Source: Bacteroidales bacterium
GTDB taxonomy: Bacteria > Bacteroidota > Bacteroidia > Bacteroidales > UBA932
DNA length: 64,000 nt
Direction of reading: 5' to 3'
Assembly (NCBI GenBank): GCA_017619655.1
Contig: JAFZRV010000001.1
Location: 124,001-188,000 of the forward strand
Shown: piece after piece, positions 25,152-33,601 of the stretch
Numbering within the stretch: the first letter of the stretch is position 1
Layout of the letters: the number at the start of each line of letters is the position of its first letter
Made by a program: the position numbers and the translations under genes
Notes under the pieces: generated by a model
Database searches by the model: none
What the model saw: the letters and a program-made list of their open reading frames with translations, nothing else
What the model was told of the DNA's origin: nothing

Positions 25152-25834
25152 TGGTCAAGCTTTTCTTCGACGCGGTTGTCTTCGGCTTGACGCTGGCACT
25201 GGTCTTCGGATTCGGACCGGTGTTCTTCACCCTGTTGCAGACGAGTATCGACCGGGGCTTCCGCTCGGCGGCGTGGCTGGCCCTGGGCGTGCTGTCCTGC
25301 GACATGATCATCATCTCGCTCTGCGTGCTGACCTCCATCCGTCTGGTAACGGAGAACGACCGGGAAATGTTCCTGTTCAGCCTGGTCGCCGGCATCATCC
25401 TGATTCTGTTCGGGCTGTATACCTTTTTCCATCGCGGCGGGCAGGATGCCTACCAGAAGATGCAGGACGGGATGCAGGCCATGGAACAGGCCGGCGTGGA
25501 GAATCCGCTGCCGGAAAAGGCACCGAGCTGGTTCGTGTTTTTCGGCAAGGGCTTTTTCCTCAATGTCCTGAATCCTTTCGTGCTGCTTTTCTGGCTGAGT
25601 GCCGTGGCCGTGACGGCGGGCAATTTCGACGGCGACAAGCCGCGTACGCTGCTTTTCTTCGCCGTGACGTTGCTCACCAGTTTCAGCTGCGACCTGCTCA
25701 AGGCCAAGGGCGCCAGCTTCTTCAAGCGTTTCTTCAACCCCCGGCGCCTGTGCATCATGAACCAGACGATCGGCATCTGCCTGACCGCCTTCGGCGTTTT
25801 CATGATCGTCCGGGGTTTCGTTAAATTCCTGTAG
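25151..25834 (+). CDS. LysE-family transporter
   Basis: The 227-residue membrane protein has about six helices and the LysE/RhtB pattern: FFDAVVFGLTLALVFGFGPVFF at the start and a mid-chain NVLNPFVLLFWLSAVAV, the NPK/NP motif typical of the family. Members export amino acids or small amides. Its ATG overlaps the stop of the GH3-like gene by one base, so its cargo could be the GH3 product. Its 3' end overlaps the second, convergent GH3 gene by 14 bases. Confidence 0.82.
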   Translation: MVKLFFDAVVFGLTLALVFGFGPVFFTLLQTSIDRGFRSAAWLALGVLSCDMIIISLCVLTSIRLVTENDREMFLFSLVAGIILILFGLYTFFHRGGQDAYQKMQDGMQAMEQAGVENPLPEKAPSWFVFFGKGFFLNVLNPFVLLFWLSAVAVTAGNFDGDKPRTLLFFAVTLLTSFSCDLLKAKGASFFKRFFNPRRLCIMNQTIGICLTAFGVFMIVRGFVKFL

Positions 25835-27341
25835 CGCTGTTCAGCTGGAGCAGCGGATCGATGTAGTCACGGCTGTTGCTCAGCCGGGGAACCTTGTGCT
25901 GTCCGCCCAGTTTCCCGCGCTGCTTCATCCAGGCATGGAAGAGGCCGGGTCGGGCCATCACCAGTTCGAGTTGCTGGAGCGTGATGTCCTTGAAGCGCTT
26001 GGCCTCGTAGTCGCTGTTGATTTCCTGCAGCTTGTGGTCGAGCAGGGCGGCGAAGCGCACCGGGTCGGCGGGCGGGCGCGAGAACTCGATGAGCCACTGG
26101 TGGCGGCAGCGGGCCTCGTCGTCCATGAAGACCGGGGCGGCCGTGTATTCCAGCACCATCGCGTCGGTTTCCTTGCAGGCCCAGGCCAGGCCCTGTTCGG
26201 CGTTGTCGATGATCAGCTCCTCGCCGAACGCGTTGATGAAGTGCTTCGTTCGGCCCGTGATGACGAACTTGTAAGGCTCCAGGGACGTGAAGCGGACCGT
26301 GTCGCCGATCAGGTAGCGCCACAGGCCGCAGCTGGTGGAGATCACCATGGCGTAGTTGCGCCCGGTCTCCACGCCCCAGACCGGAACGGCCTGCGGATGT
26401 TCGCTGCCCAGTTCCTCCAGGGGAATGAATTCGTAGAACACGCCGTAGCCCGTCATCAGGCGCAGGGCCGGATCGCCCGGGTCGTCCTGGATGCCGAAGA
26501 AGCCCTCGCTGGCATTGTAGGTCTCCATGTAGTGCATGTTCGGCAGGGTGATGATGTGCTCGTATTGCCGGCGGTAGGGCGTGAAGGCCACGCCGCCGTG
26601 CATGAAGACTTCCAGATTGGGCCAGACCTCGTCGATCTTGTCTTTTCCGGCCAGTTCGAGCACCCGGTGCAGGACCGAGAGCATCCAGGAAGGAACGCCG
26701 CTGATGTTGGTGATGTTCTGGTGCAGGGTTGCGCGGGCGATGCGCTCGCGTTTGGTCTCGAAGTCGGAGAGCAGCGCCGTCTCCTTGTCCGGCACGCGGA
26801 AGAAATTGACGAACGGGCTGATGTTTTCGATCAGGATGGCGCTCAGGTCGCCCACCAGGCTGTTCTTCTCGTTGTAGTTGGGTGCGTGGCTGCCGCCCAG
26901 GATGAGGCCCTTGCCGTCGAACAGGCGGCTGTCCGGCTGGTTCTTCAGGTAGAAGGCCACCGTGTCGTAGCCGCCCTGATAATGGGTGTCATGCAGGCCG
27001 GCGGGGCTGACCGGGATGAATTTCGACTTGTCGTTGGTGGTGCCCGACGACTTGGCGAACCAGCGGATCTGCCCCGGCCAGAGCAGGTTCCGCTCGCCGT
27101 GGCGCATGCGTTCGATGTCGTCCTTCAGGTCTTCGTAGCTGTTGACGGGGACCTGGCGGGCAAAGCTTTCGTAGTCGCGGATGCCGGCAAAGCCGTGCGC
27201 CCGGCCGTACGCAGTGTCGCCCGCCGTATGGAGCAGGCGCTCCAGTACGGCACGCTGCAACGCATCGCCCTGCAGCGTCTGCTGCTCCAGCTTCTGGGAG
27301 CGGAGTCGGAACGGGATGCTGGCGACGGGGGTCAGGTGCAT
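25821..27341 (-). CDS. GH3-family acyl-acid amido synthetase-like protein (copy 2)
   Basis: The 506-residue protein has the same motifs as copy 1 in the same order: KSSGTTNDKSKFIPVS, METYNASEGFFGIQ and CGLWRYLIGDTVRF. The two differ widely elsewhere, so they are old paralogues and likely use different acids or amines. It follows the DUF3108 gene after three bases on the reverse strand and has no promoter of its own. The ATG at 27341 (MHLTPVASIPFRLRS) gives an N-terminus aligned with copy 1. Confidence 0.82.
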   Translation of the reverse strand: MHLTPVASIPFRLRSQKLEQQTLQGDALQRAVLERLLHTAGDTAYGRAHGFAGIRDYESFARQVPVNSYEDLKDDIERMRHGERNLLWPGQIRWFAKSSGTTNDKSKFIPVSPAGLHDTHYQGGYDTVAFYLKNQPDSRLFDGKGLILGGSHAPNYNEKNSLVGDLSAILIENISPFVNFFRVPDKETALLSDFETKRERIARATLHQNITNISGVPSWMLSVLHRVLELAGKDKIDEVWPNLEVFMHGGVAFTPYRRQYEHIITLPNMHYMETYNASEGFFGIQDDPGDPALRLMTGYGVFYEFIPLEELGSEHPQAVPVWGVETGRNYAMVISTSCGLWRYLIGDTVRFTSLEPYKFVITGRTKHFINAFGEELIIDNAEQGLAWACKETDAMVLEYTAAPVFMDDEARCRHQWLIEFSRPPADPVRFAALLDHKLQEINSDYEAKRFKDITLQQLELVMARPGLFHAWMKQRGKLGGQHKVPRLSNSRDYIDPLLQLNSATGI

Positions 27342-27344
27342 GAT

Positions 27345-28043
27345 TTACTTGAGGGTGCCTTTGATGGTGCCGAACGGCAGGCCGATGGAGAAGCGCAGGG
27401 GCTGGCGGCGCTCGTCGTCGGAGAGGGTCAGGTGCAGGGCTTCCTTGCCTTCCTGCGAGAGGGTGACTTCGATGACCGGCACGGACTGTCCCTTATATTT
27501 GAAGGTCTTTTTCTGGTAGGAGGCGATCGTTACGGGCAGGGCGTCGTGGTCGATCAGCAGGGCGTTCGGGCCCGGACGGAGGCCGGCCTGGTCGTAGTCG
27601 AGGGTGCGGAGCCACCAGATCATGCCCAGCAGGTCGCGCACCGTGCCGGCCCATTCCAGGACCTCGTCGCGATGCGGCCGGGAACTCTTGGTGATGTCCA
27701 TGTGCACCTGGCCGGGCGCCAGCCATTCGTAGCTGCCCTTGGCCCAGTATTTCTTTTCGGTCTGGCTGCGGGTCGCCGAAACGGGCGTCAGCGCCTCGTC
27801 TTTCCGGAAGACGGAGCCGTAGGTGCAGTCGAGCGTATAGAAGCCGCCCACGGAGGCCTTGAGCGTGGCGTCCACCTGCCAGTTGTCGCCGGCGTCGCGG
27901 GTCTGGTAGGTCATCGTGCCGATGGTGCCCGGAAACAGGTTGTGGCGGACGGAATACGTCAGGGTCTCATTCCCGAAGGAAAAAGACTGGGCCTGCAGGC
28001 TGGCTGCGAGCAGCAGCAAAAGGATCGTTGCGAATCGTTTCAT
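27345..28043 (-). CDS. Secreted DUF3108 domain protein
   Basis: The 232-residue protein has a signal peptide (MKRFATILLLLLAASLQAQ) and a DUF3108 body: ETLTYSVRHNLFPGTIGTM at the start, KASVGGFYTLDCTYGSVF and later DDERRQPLRFSIGLPFGTI. Members are periplasmic beta-rich proteins of unknown function. The start at 28043 is chosen for the signal peptide; the longer frame to 28103 begins at the promoter. A short hairpin (28054-28067) lies just upstream of the start. It probably forms an operon with GH3 copy 2. Confidence 0.78.
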   Translation of the reverse strand: MKRFATILLLLLAASLQAQSFSFGNETLTYSVRHNLFPGTIGTMTYQTRDAGDNWQVDATLKASVGGFYTLDCTYGSVFRKDEALTPVSATRSQTEKKYWAKGSYEWLAPGQVHMDITKSSRPHRDEVLEWAGTVRDLLGMIWWLRTLDYDQAGLRPGPNALLIDHDALPVTIASYQKKTFKYKGQSVPVIEVTLSQEGKEALHLTLSDDERRQPLRFSIGLPFGTIKGTLK

Positions 28044-28086
28044 GGTGCAAGTCTCGCCCGAAGGCGAAATATTCATGCGGAACGTG

Positions 28087-28115
28087 CAAAAATAGTGAAA
28101 CAATCGTTAATTTTG
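28087..28115. promoter_or_regulatory. Divergent promoters for the DUF3108 gene (reverse) and acyl-ACP thioesterase (forward)
   Basis: Reverse TATTTTTG at 28087-28094 and forward TAATTTTG at 28108-28115, both full TAnnTTTG matches 13 bases apart. The forward box supports the thioesterase start at ATG 28124 or 28136 and excludes the longer frame from 28028. Confidence 0.6.
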
Positions 28116-28123
28116 AGAAAAAA

Positions 28124-28879
28124 ATGACGGAACCCATGTCTGACTCCGATAAAATGACCGTCCGGCGCTTTGCCGTGCCCTGCTATGATACCGATGTGGC
28201 CCACTACCTGAAAGCGGGCGCTTTCATGGACCTGGCCCAGGACCTGGCCACCGTGTCGGCCGATTCCCTGGGTTTCGGCTTCGAGGCGCTGCAGCGTTTC
28301 GGCACGGCCTGGATTCTCTCCCGCATGCACATCGAGTTCCTGAACATGCCGCGCTGGAAAGACCTGGTGGAGCTGCAGACCTGGCACAAGGGCTTCGACG
28401 GCCCGTTCTACGTGCGCGATTTCCGGATGCTGAGCGCTGACGGGCAACCGGCGGTGCTGGCCACTTCTTCCTGGCTGATCCTGGATGTGAACTCCCGCCG
28501 GCTCCTGCGCCGCGAGCACCTCGCCGACAAGCTGCCGCTGGATACGGAGTATCACGACCATGCCATCGAAGAACCCTGCGGCAAGGTGACCCTGCCCGAA
28601 GGGGAGTTGGAAGAGATGGCGGAGCACCGGGTGGGTTATTCGGACGTCGATTTCCTGGGACATGCCAACAACGCGCGCTATGTGGTCTGGGCCATGGACT
28701 GCCTGGACTACGAAGAAGTGACCACACGTCGCCTCCGCTCCCTCCGCATCAATTTCAACAAGGAAGTCTGCCCGGGCGATACGGTCGAGATCTTCCGCGT
28801 TCCGGTCGAAGGCGGATGGGTGGTGGAAGGCCGCGTGGGCGACCGCTCGTCGTTCTGTATGGAGATGCTGTTTGCCTAG
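28124..28879 (+). CDS. Acyl-ACP thioesterase
   Basis: The 251-residue protein has the double hot-dog layout of acyl-ACP thioesterases (PF01643). The N-terminal half carries HYLKAGAFMDLAQDLATVSADSLG and AWILSRMHIEF; the C-terminal half begins with HRVGYSDVDFLGHANNARYV, where the Asn/His pair is in the family's active-site region. It releases fatty acids from ACP. Start ATG 28124 lies nine bases after the -7 box; the in-frame ATG at 28136 is an alternative. It overlaps the convergent araC-type gene by four bases. Confidence 0.85.
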   Translation: MTEPMSDSDKMTVRRFAVPCYDTDVAHYLKAGAFMDLAQDLATVSADSLGFGFEALQRFGTAWILSRMHIEFLNMPRWKDLVELQTWHKGFDGPFYVRDFRMLSADGQPAVLATSSWLILDVNSRRLLRREHLADKLPLDTEYHDHAIEEPCGKVTLPEGELEEMAEHRVGYSDVDFLGHANNARYVVWAMDCLDYEEVTTRRLRSLRINFNKEVCPGDTVEIFRVPVEGGWVVEGRVGDRSSFCMEMLFA

Positions 28880-29712
28880 CGCTTCTTTTCGCGCTCCTTT
28901 TTGTCGCTCTGCAGGATCCTGTCGCGGTATTGCGACGGAGTGCAGCCCTCGCTCTTCTTAAAGAAGCGCGTGAAATACGACTGGTCGTCGATGCCGGCGG
29001 CCGAGGCGATTTCGGCGATCTGCAGCTGGTTCTGCCGTAGCAGCAGTTTTGCCAGGTTCAGGCGGGAAATTTCGATCCAGTCCATGGCGGAGTGGCCCGT
29101 CTGGTTGCGGACCAGGCGGTTCAGGTAGTTGGGCGTGATGCAGAGCGCATCGGCGTAGGTCGTCACTTTTCCGGGCTTCTGGCTGCGGTCGAAGACCAGT
29201 TCGAGGAAACGGTTTACGATGGGGTTTCCCGGATGGCTGTCCGGTGCTTTGATGCCGCAGAGGAAGAAATCAAGTGCACTGGCGATCCGTTGCACGTCGT
29301 TTTGCTGGAAGGCTGCCAGCATTTTGTCCAGGAGCAGCTCCGTAAAGTGTGCGTCTTCGTCCGAAAGGGTCTGCAGCAGCGGGTGCGGGCTGTGCAGGCA
29401 AGGGTGGGACGGATCTTTCAGCGTGCGCATGGAAAAACCGCATTCGAAACCGGCGTTCCCGTTGAAATACAGGATGCGGAACGGCGTCCGTGCAGGAAGA
29501 AGCAGGATCTGGCCTGCCTTGCAAAGGCAGGTCGTTCCTTCGATTTCCATCAGGACTTCGCCTTCGGTCAGGAAGGAAAAAGCATGAAAAGGAAGGGTGG
29601 CTTGCGGGATGTTCGAAACATCGAAATAGCCTTGTCGTTCGACTTTTCTGATGCTGAACATGAGTTGGGTCAGGTCTTGCGCCGTGTTCCAATAGGGTTC
29701 GATTGCTGACAT
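28876..29712 (-). CDS. AraC-family transcriptional regulator
   Basis: The 278-residue protein has an N-terminal cupin-like sensor (LPFHAFSFLTEGEVLMEIEG, then AGQILLLPARTPF) and a C-terminal pair of helix-turn-helix units. The latter are seen in LNRLVRNQTGHSAMDWIEISRL and IAEIASAAGIDDQSYFTRFFKK, and it ends near GCTPSQYRDR. A reverse -7 box at 29730-29737 means translation starts at ATG 29712 rather than 29730. Its ligand and targets are unknown; neighbours suggest lipid or envelope genes. Confidence 0.88.
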   Translation of the reverse strand: MSAIEPYWNTAQDLTQLMFSIRKVERQGYFDVSNIPQATLPFHAFSFLTEGEVLMEIEGTTCLCKAGQILLLPARTPFRILYFNGNAGFECGFSMRTLKDPSHPCLHSPHPLLQTLSDEDAHFTELLLDKMLAAFQQNDVQRIASALDFFLCGIKAPDSHPGNPIVNRFLELVFDRSQKPGKVTTYADALCITPNYLNRLVRNQTGHSAMDWIEISRLNLAKLLLRQNQLQIAEIASAAGIDDQSYFTRFFKKSEGCTPSQYRDRILQSDKKEREKKR

Positions 29713-29729
29713 TTCTGCGTCGTTTGGCA

Positions 29730-29768
29730 CAAAATTAGGAATAATCAGGAATTATTACGCTATCTTTG
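29730..29768. promoter_or_regulatory. Divergent promoters for araC-type gene (reverse) and LolA-like gene (forward)
   Basis: Reverse TAATTTTG at 29730-29737 and forward TATCTTTG at 29761-29768. The forward box lies 29 bases upstream of the LolA-like ATG. The AraC protein could bind here and control both genes; no inverted operator was identified. Confidence 0.6.
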
Positions 29769-29797
29769 CGCAATTTTAAACGCGAAATTATCCGAAA

Positions 29798-30313
29798 ATG
29801 AAGAAATACTTGTTACTTTTTGTGCTCACGTGCTGCACGTGGCTCGCGGGCGCCCAGCAGTTGGACTGCCGTTTCACCCAGGCCCGGACCATCCAGGCTT
29901 CCGGCAAGGTCATCCGTTCCGAAGGCGTCGTCTCTTTCATCGCACCGGACCAGCTGACCATGACCTACACCCAGCCTGCCGGGGAATACCTGGTGATTTC
30001 CGGCCCGATGCTCCGCTCCAATTCCCAGGGCCAGCAGCTTTCCATCGACACGAGCACGAACGCGCGTTTCCGCAACCTCCGCAACACCCTGCTCAACTGT
30101 ATCATGGGTGAGTACGAGACCGCAGCCAAGGACAACGACGCCGACCTGACCGTTTCCGAAAAGAACGGTATCAAGACCGTCGAGATGAAGGCCCGCAAGG
30201 CAGCCCCCCGCGGCTATTCCAAGATCATTATGGAATACAAGAAGAACCTGCCCGTGCGGATGGTGCTCGAGGAGTTCGGCGGCATCTCCACCGAATACAA
30301 GTTCACGTACTGA
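29798..30313 (+). CDS. LolA-like outer-membrane lipoprotein carrier / periplasmic protein
   Basis: The 171-residue protein has a signal peptide (MKKYLLLFVLTCCTWLAGA) and a LolA-like body: DCRFTQARTIQASGKVIRSEGVVSF, then DQLTMTYTQPAGEYLVISG. The motif 'F-Q-R-x-x-gk…G-x-v-x-f-x-x-P-d' of LolA is recognisable. It could carry lipoproteins or another acyl substrate across the periplasm. LolA-like proteins also occur in aryl-polyene clusters beside MMPL exporters and ACPs, as here. Its stop touches the convergent ACP gene. Confidence 0.72.
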   Translation: MKKYLLLFVLTCCTWLAGAQQLDCRFTQARTIQASGKVIRSEGVVSFIAPDQLTMTYTQPAGEYLVISGPMLRSNSQGQQLSIDTSTNARFRNLRNTLLNCIMGEYETAAKDNDADLTVSEKNGIKTVEMKARKAAPRGYSKIIMEYKKNLPVRMVLEEFGGISTEYKFTY

Positions 30314-30547
30314 TTATTGCGCGGCTTCCTGCTGCTCCAGGTAGTCCACGACGTCGCCCACCGTTTCGAAAGTGGCCAGGGCCTTGTCGGGGATGACGAT
30401 TCCGTATTGGTCTTCTACGCGCATGAGCAGCTGCAGGATGTCGATGGAATCGGCGCCCAGGTCGCGCTTGATCTTTGATTCACGGGTGATGATGGCCGGA
30501 TCTTTCCGGAGCTGCTTGGCCAGGATGGCCTGAACTTTATCAAACAT
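30314..30547 (-). CDS. Acyl carrier protein
   Basis: The 77-residue acidic protein has the phosphopantetheine attachment site GADSID with Ser34 and the four-helix pattern (DKVQAILAKQL, IDILQLLMRVEDQYGI, ETVGDVVDYLEQQ). The D-S-I motif differs from the D-S-L of housekeeping AcpP, which suggests a specialised carrier. It lies downstream of plsX, separated by 39 bases that hold a REP-like palindrome. It ends exactly where the convergent LolA-like gene ends. Confidence 0.88.
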   Translation of the reverse strand: MFDKVQAILAKQLRKDPAIITRESKIKRDLGADSIDILQLLMRVEDQYGIVIPDKALATFETVGDVVDYLEQQEAAQ

Positions 30548-30554
30548 ATCGGTA

Positions 30555-30586
30555 TAGATGCCCGGTCGGAGCCGGGCATGACGGGG
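30555..30586. repeat. REP-like palindromic element between plsX and the acp gene
   Basis: An 8-bp perfect stem (30558-30565 with 30572-30579) and 6-base loop. Read on the reverse strand it gives CGTCATGCCCGGCT…GACCGGGCATCT, matching the second copy at 46259-46287 at most positions. The element fills nearly the whole spacer. Confidence 0.65.
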
Positions 30587-31606
30587 TTAATCTTCGTAGT
30601 GTTCGTATTTGGCGATTTCCGCTTCGATCTTGGCTGAAAGGCGGCTGGTTTCCATGCGGTAGGCCTGCTCGATGCATTTCTCCACGGCGACGGCCTTGCT
30701 GCTGCCGTGTCCCTTCACGACGACCTTTTCGGTGCCGAGCAGCACGCTGCCCCCGTAGTTCTGGTAGTTCATGAATTCTTTTTCTTCCATGAACATCCGC
30801 TTCATCAGCAGGGCGCCCAACTTATAGAGCGACCGGGAATAGATGTCTTTCTTGAGTTTCTTGAGCAGCTCGATGGCCGTTCCCTCGGTGGTCTTCACCA
30901 GCACGTTGCCCGAAAAGCCGTCGGCCACCACCAGGTCGTAGGCGCCGGACAGCAGGTCGCGGCTTTCCATGTTGCCCACGAAATGGACCGAAGGGGTCTC
31001 TTTCAGCAGCTGGTACGCTTCCCGGCGGATGTCGTCTCCCTTTTCGGGCTCCTTGCCCACGTTGAGCAGGGCGGTGCGGGGCTGCTTCACGCCATAGACA
31101 TTCTCCAGGTAAAGGCTGGCCATGACGGCGAACTGGCGCAGGTGGACCGCCGTGGCTTCCGGGTTGGCACCGCTGTCGCAGATGCCGACGATGCCGCCGT
31201 CCATGGTGGGGAGGAGCGGGCAGAAGGCGGGGCGGATAACGCCCGGGATGCGGCCCAGGCGCACGAGCGCGCCCGTGACGAGCGCGCCGGTCGAACCGGT
31301 GGAGACCAGGGCGGCGATGTCGTCGCGGTCGCGCAGCAGGATGATGGCTTTCATCATCGAGCTGTTCCGCTTGAGCCGGATCACGTCGGTCGGCTTCTCG
31401 TCGCAGCCGATCACTTCCGGGGCGTGGACGATTTCCAGCCGGGCGGGGTCGTAGGACTTGCCGGAGAGTTCGGCCTGCAGCCGGTTTTCGTCGCCGGTCA
31501 GGATCAGGTACAGGTCGGGGTTTTTCGCCAGGGCGGCGAGGGCGCCTTCCACGGGCGCCTGGGGCGAATGGTCGCCGCCGAAGCAGTCGATGAGGATCTT
31601 GATCAT
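30587..31606 (-). CDS. plsX: Phosphate acyltransferase PlsX
   Basis: The 339-residue protein matches PlsX throughout: KILIDCFGGDHSPQAPVEGA at the start, ASVSTGSTGALVTGA-like sequence (ALVSTGSTGALVTGALVRLGR), GICDSGANPEATAVHL, and VVADGFSGNVLVKTTEGTA. It interconverts acyl-ACP and acyl phosphate for phospholipid synthesis. The ATG at 31606 overlaps the upstream GNAT stop (ATGA). In many bacteria plsX sits between rpmF and fabH; here it is beside fatty-acid-kinase-like genes and an ACP. Confidence 0.93.
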   Translation of the reverse strand: MIKILIDCFGGDHSPQAPVEGALAALAKNPDLYLILTGDENRLQAELSGKSYDPARLEIVHAPEVIGCDEKPTDVIRLKRNSSMMKAIILLRDRDDIAALVSTGSTGALVTGALVRLGRIPGVIRPAFCPLLPTMDGGIVGICDSGANPEATAVHLRQFAVMASLYLENVYGVKQPRTALLNVGKEPEKGDDIRREAYQLLKETPSVHFVGNMESRDLLSGAYDLVVADGFSGNVLVKTTEGTAIELLKKLKKDIYSRSLYKLGALLMKRMFMEEKEFMNYQNYGGSVLLGTEKVVVKGHGSSKAVAVEKCIEQAYRMETSRLSAKIEAEIAKYEHYED

Positions 31607-32730
31607 GCGAGTTTCTTCACGTAGGCGCGGCGGCGTTTCACCTGGACGGCGTTGAAGCGGCGCCAGAGGTTCAGGATGGCGTAGTTGTCTTCGAGGTTGA
31701 GGTTGGTCTCGGCATATGCGACGTCGGTGTCGCGCAGCATATGCATGATGGCGGAGGCGAAGGCCGCCGAGACGCCCCTGTTCAGGTATTCCGGATCCAC
31801 GCCGATCAGGCACAGGTCGATGACCTTCGGGTGCCTGATGCAGCGGAGCAGGCGCCAGAGCACCCGCGGGGTGTATTTACCCTTCGTGCCGACCAGTGCG
31901 GCGGCGATGGCGGGGATGGCGAAGCCGAAGCAGACCATGCGCTCGTTCTCGTCGAGGATGACAGCCGTGTATTTCGGATCGATGACCAGCCGGAAATTGT
32001 CGATCATCAGTTTCTTCATCCGCTCGGTGAAAGGCACCGTGCCGTACAGGCCCTCATACGATTTGTCGAGGAGTTCGAAGATGCCGTCCTTGTAGCGGTT
32101 CAGGAAATCTTTCGTGCCTTTCGACGCCCCGAAATGCAGTTTGTAGCGGCGGAAGATGAATTCCGTGAGCTTGTCCAGGTCTTCCTCGTCTTCCGAAGGC
32201 TCGGGCGCATAGATACGGCTTTCGGTCCAGTCGACTTCCTTGGCGAAGCCCAGCTGCTCGATGTGCTGCTGGTAATAGGGGGCGTTGTACTGCTCTTCGA
32301 AGGTCTGGGGCTGGTCGAAACCTTCGATCAGCAGGCCTTCGCGTTCCAGGTCGGAGAAGCTCAGCGGGCCGCAGAGCGTGTCCATGCCCTTGCCGCGGGC
32401 CCAGGTCTCGACCGCCTCGAAGAGCGCCCGGGAGACGGCCGGATCGTCGATGGCGTCGAAACGGTTGAAGCGGGCGCGCCGCTCGGCGTTCTTCCGGTTG
32501 GACGCTTCCTGGATGATGCCCTGGATGCGGCCGACCATCTCGCCGTCGCGATAGGCGTTGTAGCAGACCCACTGGCAGCAGTCCGAATAGACGTAGTCTT
32601 TCCGGAACATCTTTTTCTCGTCGGCATAGAGCGGCGGGACAAAGCAGGGATTGCCCTTGTAGAGCCGGAGCGGGAATTCCAGGAACTCCCGCTGCTCGCG
32701 CCGCGTCTTGACTTCCCGTATGGCGATCAT
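31603..32730 (-). CDS. GNAT-fold acyltransferase-like protein (YghO-like)
   Basis: The 375-residue protein has REFLEFPLRLYKGNPCFVPPL at the start and a C-terminal acyl-CoA-fold region (LCLIGVDPEYLNRGVSAAF, then YAETNLNLEDNYAILNLWRRF). This matches large GNAT-related proteins annotated as N-acetyltransferases or YghO-like, whose substrates are unknown. The ATG at 32730 is one base from the upstream DegV stop; the longer frame to 32766 would overlap that gene. Its place inside a fatty-acid operon hints at an acyl-ACP or acyl-phosphate donor, which is inference. Confidence 0.7.
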   Translation of the reverse strand: MIAIREVKTRREQREFLEFPLRLYKGNPCFVPPLYADEKKMFRKDYVYSDCCQWVCYNAYRDGEMVGRIQGIIQEASNRKNAERRARFNRFDAIDDPAVSRALFEAVETWARGKGMDTLCGPLSFSDLEREGLLIEGFDQPQTFEEQYNAPYYQQHIEQLGFAKEVDWTESRIYAPEPSEDEEDLDKLTEFIFRRYKLHFGASKGTKDFLNRYKDGIFELLDKSYEGLYGTVPFTERMKKLMIDNFRLVIDPKYTAVILDENERMVCFGFAIPAIAAALVGTKGKYTPRVLWRLLRCIRHPKVIDLCLIGVDPEYLNRGVSAAFASAIMHMLRDTDVAYAETNLNLEDNYAILNLWRRFNAVQVKRRRAYVKKLA

Positions 32731-32731
32731 C

Positions 32732-33601
32732 TTAGCGGTGGATTGCGTGGAAACAGACGCCGACACCGTTGGGGCCCGAGTGACTGCCGGCGGTGGGGTT
32801 GGTCACCACATATTCGATGGTCAGGTCCTGACCGAAACGCTCTTTCATCATGCGGCCCACCTCCTCGGCCATTTCCGGCGCATCGGTGTGCCCGATGTAG
32901 AAGCGGTAGTTCTTGAAGTCATCGCCCAGCTCGGCTACGCGGTCGACCAGCAGTTCCATGGCCTTGACGCGGCCCTTGGTCTTGCCGCAGGAGACCATCT
33001 TGCCCTCCGGCGACATGTAGATGATCGGGCGGATGCCGATCAGGGTGCCCATCGTCGCGGCCAGGCCGCTCACGCGGCCGCTGCGGCGGAAGAACTTCAG
33101 GTCGTCGGCGAAGAAATACATGGCGTAGTGGTTGACTTCCGTGCTGGCCCAGTCGAGCAGCTGGTCGAGGTTCCGGCCGGCCAGGTGCAGGTCGCCCACG
33201 GCACGCACGATGGCGTAGCTGACGGTGGTGATGCCCTTGGTGTCGATTTCGGCGAAGCGGCGCTGCGGATATTTGGCCCGCAGTTCTGCCACGGCCTGGT
33301 CCATGGCGTCGAAGGTGACGGTCATGGCCCGGGAGAAGTGGACATAGAGGATATCGTTGCCGGCGGCGAATTCAGGCTCGAAGTATTCGAGGTAGCGTTC
33401 CTTGGAAATGGCGCTGGTCGTCGGGATCGTACCGCCGCGGAGCATGTCGTAGAAAGCGCGGGAATCGAATTCGTCGAAGTCCACGTAAGGATAGATGGTC
33501 TTGGCATCCACGCTGTAGGGCATGCTGATGAACTTGTAGCCGTAGTGTGCTGCAACAGCGGGGGTGATGTCGGTGTCGGTATCGGTATAAAGTGTCAACA
33601 T
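32732..33601 (-). CDS. DegV-family fatty-acid-binding protein (FakB-like)
   Basis: The 289-residue protein has the DegV pattern: LYTDTDTDITPAVAAHYG, TIPTTSAISKERYLEYFEP (the serine-rich loop contacting the fatty-acid carboxylate), FRRSGRVSGLAATMGTLIGIRP, and the terminal GPNGVGVCFHA. In Firmicutes FakB presents a bound fatty acid to the FakA kinase. The upstream neighbour is a FakA-like gene, overlapping by seven bases, which strengthens this assignment. Only one FakB is in view, while Gram-positives often have several with different chain preferences. Confidence 0.87.
   Translation of the reverse strand: MLTLYTDTDTDITPAVAAHYGYKFISMPYSVDAKTIYPYVDFDEFDSRAFYDMLRGGTIPTTSAISKERYLEYFEPEFAAGNDILYVHFSRAMTVTFDAMDQAVAELRAKYPQRRFAEIDTKGITTVSYAIVRAVGDLHLAGRNLDQLLDWASTEVNHYAMYFFADDLKFFRRSGRVSGLAATMGTLIGIRPIIYMSPEGKMVSCGKTKGRVKAMELLVDRVAELGDDFKNYRFYIGHTDAPEMAEEVGRMMKERFGQDLTIEYVVTNPTAGSHSGPNGVGVCFHAIHR

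Noticed and set aside
25896-28127. A 743-codon forward frame
   Set aside because: Antisense to GH3 copy 2 and the DUF3108 gene, both with clear motifs; its product has no recognisable features.
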